Source: Trichormus variabilis 0441 (GTDB lineage: Bacteria; Cyanobacteriota; Cyanobacteriia; Cyanobacteriales; Nostocaceae). From it: DNA of 64,000 nucleotides. The notes beneath the pieces are model-generated. The model searched no databases, was not told where the DNA came from, and saw nothing but the letters and a program-made list of their open reading frames with translations. Position numbers and translations under genes: made by a program. The DNA is taken from positions 1 to 64,000 of the forward strand of contig NZ_CP047243.1 of assembly GCF_009856605.1 (NCBI RefSeq), read 5' to 3'. The stretch's first letter is position 1, and the number at the start of each line of letters is the position of its first letter. Below, piece after piece: positions 62,116-64,000 of the stretch.

Positions 62116-63293
62116 TCAGAGGGGATGCCCCGTTTATGTTTGAGGTAATGTTCTACTTGCTGCCAGCTAGTTTTATCCTCAATAGGTAATGTGAATTGAG
62201 GGACTGGCTGGGTCTGGATAATCTCACTTGTCATTCTTCTAGTAGAGGCGATCGCTGCACGTTGCGCCCCAACCTCACCAAATCGCTCCCTCAACCATGT
62301 GATAGCTTGAACTTGGTCACATTTATTAACGTGTTTCACCAAATTGAGCGCTCCATGACCCGACAATACTGAACCATTGCTAATGTCAGTAAATCCAGAG
62401 CCATCGATAGTAATGATATGTCCATGACCCCGCCATTGCTCATGCTCACGGTTTAGCCCCAACTCCCAAGCAACATCATCCAAAGCTAAATCAGTTGACC
62501 ATTCGGTTAGTTTTTGTAATTGTTGATTTTCTTGCTCTGATTGCTCAATTCGTTGCCTTAATTGTTCATTCTCAAAAGCTAACGCCTTTGCCGTAGCTTC
62601 CATTTCCTGTTTACGCGCAGTCGCTCTGTCTCGGTCAGCCGCTTTAGCCTTTAATTGCGCTGCACTCAGTTCATCAACTTCTAAGTCTCGCCCCTCCTCC
62701 ACTATGCGGTAAAAATCCTTGATGTCCTGGTGCTGGGCTTTACTTCCCCTAATCCCACGCTCCAACCCAATTAGGCGCATCGTGTTGTAGTAAGAATCTT
62801 GAAACTCATGAATTTTTTGCCTGCCATCGAAGAAATGATTACAGCGCAATTGCCCGGCATCATCAATCGGCACAAAGTAAGCGTGAATGTGGGGTGTGGC
62901 TTCATCCAGGTGTAACTCGGCTCTAACAATGCGATCGCCATATTCATCCGCCAACCATTGGTGAGTCGCTTCTACCCAGTCATCCAACTTTTGCCCTTCA
63001 TAGTACCCAGCATTAGTTGGGCAGTCTGGGCGGAAATAACTAGGCGATGCACTCAACAGTAACTCTACGCAGTAGACCGCATCAGTGCGAATCTTTCGCT
63101 TCTGCTCATGCTCCTCTATCTTGGCTAAAACTAAATCCTCTAGTCGTTCATCCTCTTCGAGGCTACCAATGAACCTAATATTTTTTTGGGTGGGATCTGC
63201 ATTAGGAGTTTCACGTTCTCTTGCAGTGTGAGATGCACTCCCTGATATATTCCCCCGCTTTAATTTTTTTAATCGGGCGATCGCATAGCTCAT
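62106..63293 (-). CDS. MobV relaxase, truncated by an IS630-like element
   Basis: A 395-residue protein from ATG 63293 (SYAIARLKKLKRGNISGSAS), the usual MobV/Mob_Pre beginning; the frame is open upstream. N-terminal R24-E25-R26 and N31, then the three-histidine metal site H128-L-D-E-A-T-P-H135-I-H137. A helical linker and the start of a DUF3991-like domain follow (residues 290-390). Its last codons (TE-stop) belong to the inserted IS. The relaxase nicks oriT and pilots the strand; the missing C-terminus held a Toprim-like part and the ELEL tail. Confidence 0.88.
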   Translation of the reverse strand: MSYAIARLKKLKRGNISGSASHTARERETPNADPTQKNIRFIGSLEEDERLEDLVLAKIEEHEQKRKIRTDAVYCVELLLSASPSYFRPDCPTNAGYYEGQKLDDWVEATHQWLADEYGDRIVRAELHLDEATPHIHAYFVPIDDAGQLRCNHFFDGRQKIHEFQDSYYNTMRLIGLERGIRGSKAQHQDIKDFYRIVEEGRDLEVDELSAAQLKAKAADRDRATARKQEMEATAKALAFENEQLRQRIEQSEQENQQLQKLTEWSTDLALDDVAWELGLNREHEQWRGHGHIITIDGSGFTDISNGSVLSGHGALNLVKHVNKCDQVQAITWLRERFGEVGAQRAAIASTRRMTSEIIQTQPVPQFTLPIEDKTSWQQVEHYLKHKRGIPSDTE

Positions 63294-63344
63294 GGCTTTA
63301 CTTCTTGAATAAACTTGGTATGATTTTTTTATGACGCTGATTTC

Positions 63345-63374
63345 CCCAAAATTTGGGTAATTGCGACTAGTCGC
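63345..63374. promoter_or_regulatory. Adjacent palindromes upstream of the relaxase gene, oriT candidate
   Basis: CCCAAAATTTGGG (63345-63357) and the perfect 12-base palindrome GCGACTAGTCGC (63363-63374) sit 50-80 bases upstream of the MobV start. MobV-type oriT sites are typically inverted repeats just before the mob gene. Either an origin of transfer or the operator of the relaxase promoter is likely. Confidence 0.4.
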
Positions 63375-63555
63375 CAAAATAGCTAAATCGCTCAAATGCG
63401 AAAAAGTGAAGATAGCCGTAGTAAGTACGACTATTTTAGCGGCTTAAAAGAAATTTTTCTGGAAAATCTCATACTTAACGAAGCCAAACCTTTGCCCAGC
63501 AAGGCTTTCATAGTTTTGCTCCGGTCGCAAAAACCTTGTGAGAGCGAAATACCTC

Positions 63556-63733
63556 AAACACCCCCGAAACACCCCCGAAACACCCCCGAAACACCCCCGA
63601 AACACCCCCGAAGTAATTTTGGAAGTTTTGGGAAAGCGTTTCCAATTTTGCTCCCGAAACACCCCCGAAACACCCCTGAAGAACCCCCGGTTAACCCCTG
63701 AAACACCCCCGGTTAACCCCTGAAACACCCCTA
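63556..63733. repeat. Direct-repeat array, 11-bp and 22-bp units
   Basis: AAACACCCCCG is repeated five times in tandem (63556-63610), then again at 63657-63667, 63701-63711 and with one change at 63668-63678 and 63723-63733. Inside the second half a 22-bp unit starting CCCCCGGTTAACCCCTGAAA is present twice in tandem (63684-63705, 63706-63727). Between the two halves GGAAAGCGTTTCC (63630-63642) is palindromic. A frame through the repeats (63396-63701) is low complexity and not called. Iteron-type replication or transfer control is possible. Confidence 0.6.
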
Positions 63734-63789
63734 AAGTTGTTTGCGTGGTAAAACCGTAAACTTCGGCACTTTAAAGTACTTAGGACAAC

Positions 63790-64000
63790 ATGAATATATC
63801 AAGCAAAAAAAATATTGAACTACCGAGAGTGAGGCGGCAAGCTGATTCTTGGGATGGGATAGTGATTGAGTATTTGATGAACCATCCATCAAAGAAACCA
63901 GTTAATGAATTAGTAATGGAAGCGGTAACTAACTATTGGTTAGTGGAAGCACTAGTAGGGACGATAAGTGAACAAGAGTTAATTAAGGCAAGTTGGTTGG
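63790..64000 (+). CDS. Unknown small protein beside the relaxase, 3' end outside window
   Basis: From ATG 63790 the frame runs open to the window end (70 codons): NISSKKNIELPRVRRQADSW, then a helical region (IVIEYLMNHPSKKPVNELVM, EAVTNYWLVEALVGT). It lies divergent from the MobV gene across the direct-repeat array. A basic start and helical body fit a relaxosome accessory or copy-control DNA-binding protein, but no family is recognised. Confidence 0.5.
   Translation, partial: MNISSKKNIELPRVRRQADSWDGIVIEYLMNHPSKKPVNELVMEAVTNYWLVEALVGTISEQELIKASWL

Noticed and set aside
60950..62117. TA target duplication for the IS630-like element
   Set aside because: Possible by family rule, but excision with TA leaves a frameshift in the relaxase gene, while TCA restores the frame; kept only as an alternative.
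63396..63701. Proline-rich protein divergent from the relaxase
   Set aside because: Most of it is a translation of the 11-bp direct repeats; no ribosome site or family supports it.
63556..63733. CRISPR array
   Set aside because: Units are 11 or 22 bp and mostly in tandem, without unique spacers of about 30-40 bp, and no cas gene is present.

Overview
The window looks like part of a large conjugative plasmid of a filamentous, Nostoc/Anabaena-type cyanobacterium. The support is: many HIP1 octamers (GCGATCGC), heptamer repeats of the AATTCGC type, interspersed GCGTAGC-type palindromic repeats, a nuclease/inhibitor pair matching Anabaena NucA/NuiA, a cyanobacterial DUF3854-helicase replication protein and a cyanobacterial-type (MPF_C-like) conjugation cluster. 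No rRNA, tRNA or CRISPR array was seen.

Layout. 1-9.8 kb is a patchwork of small accessory genes and wreckage: a 2OG-Fe(II) oxygenase (cut by the window edge) and a duplicated scrap of it, a parD antitoxin with a truncated parE, nucA/nuiA, a frameshifted low-molecular-weight phosphatase, YciI, Nudix and several unknowns. At 10.04-11.56 kb an ISH3-type insertion sequence with 25-bp inverted repeats and a 5-bp target duplication has landed at the extreme 3' end of an ankyrin-GUN4 gene. A plasmid DNA-binding protein follows (13.8-14.8 kb). 15.9-26.5 kb holds a VOC protein, a two-partner-secretion exoprotein coupled to an exported TPR-CHAT protease, a secreted TPR protein, a zinc-ribbon Ser/Thr kinase with TPRs, and an NB-ARC STAND ATPase.

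26.5-32.4 kb is the replication module: a structured leader, a 1227-residue DUF3854 (Toprim-like)/helicase initiator, a complete tyrosine recombinase and the tail of a second one. 32.6-52.2 kb is one long conjugation block in the order VirB2-like, VirB3, VirB4, VirB5-like, VirB6, VirB8, VirB10, VirB9, an unknown, the VirD4 coupling ATPase, a degenerate relaxase-like protein, a second DUF3854 protein and an unknown. The VirB2-like pilin gene is interrupted by a 2.5-kb group II intron with its own reverse transcriptase; joining the predicted exons restores one frame.

52.2-60.9 kb carries a histidine kinase and divergent NarL-type regulator, a four-gene operon with two ParA/MinD-like ATPases and a membrane protein, a lipoprotein, and an operon of a Ycf46-like AAA ATPase and a DUF192 protein. 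The MobV relaxase (60.4-63.3 kb) was originally fused to a DUF3991/Toprim-like C-terminal part, but an IS630-like element has cut the gene in two. Upstream of it are palindromes and a block of 11-bp and 22-bp direct repeats that could be oriT or iterons.

Three gene sets (virB operon, the 56.9-57.3 kb divergent region and the AAA operon) are each preceded by a 35-bp quasi-palindrome of identical length, ACTTT-N25-AAAGT-like with a central T tract. This looks like a shared operator of the transfer functions and is the most promising undescribed signal. Three transfer-region proteins also share an acidic-hydrophobic C-terminal tail (ELEL / ELE), a possible type IV secretion signal.
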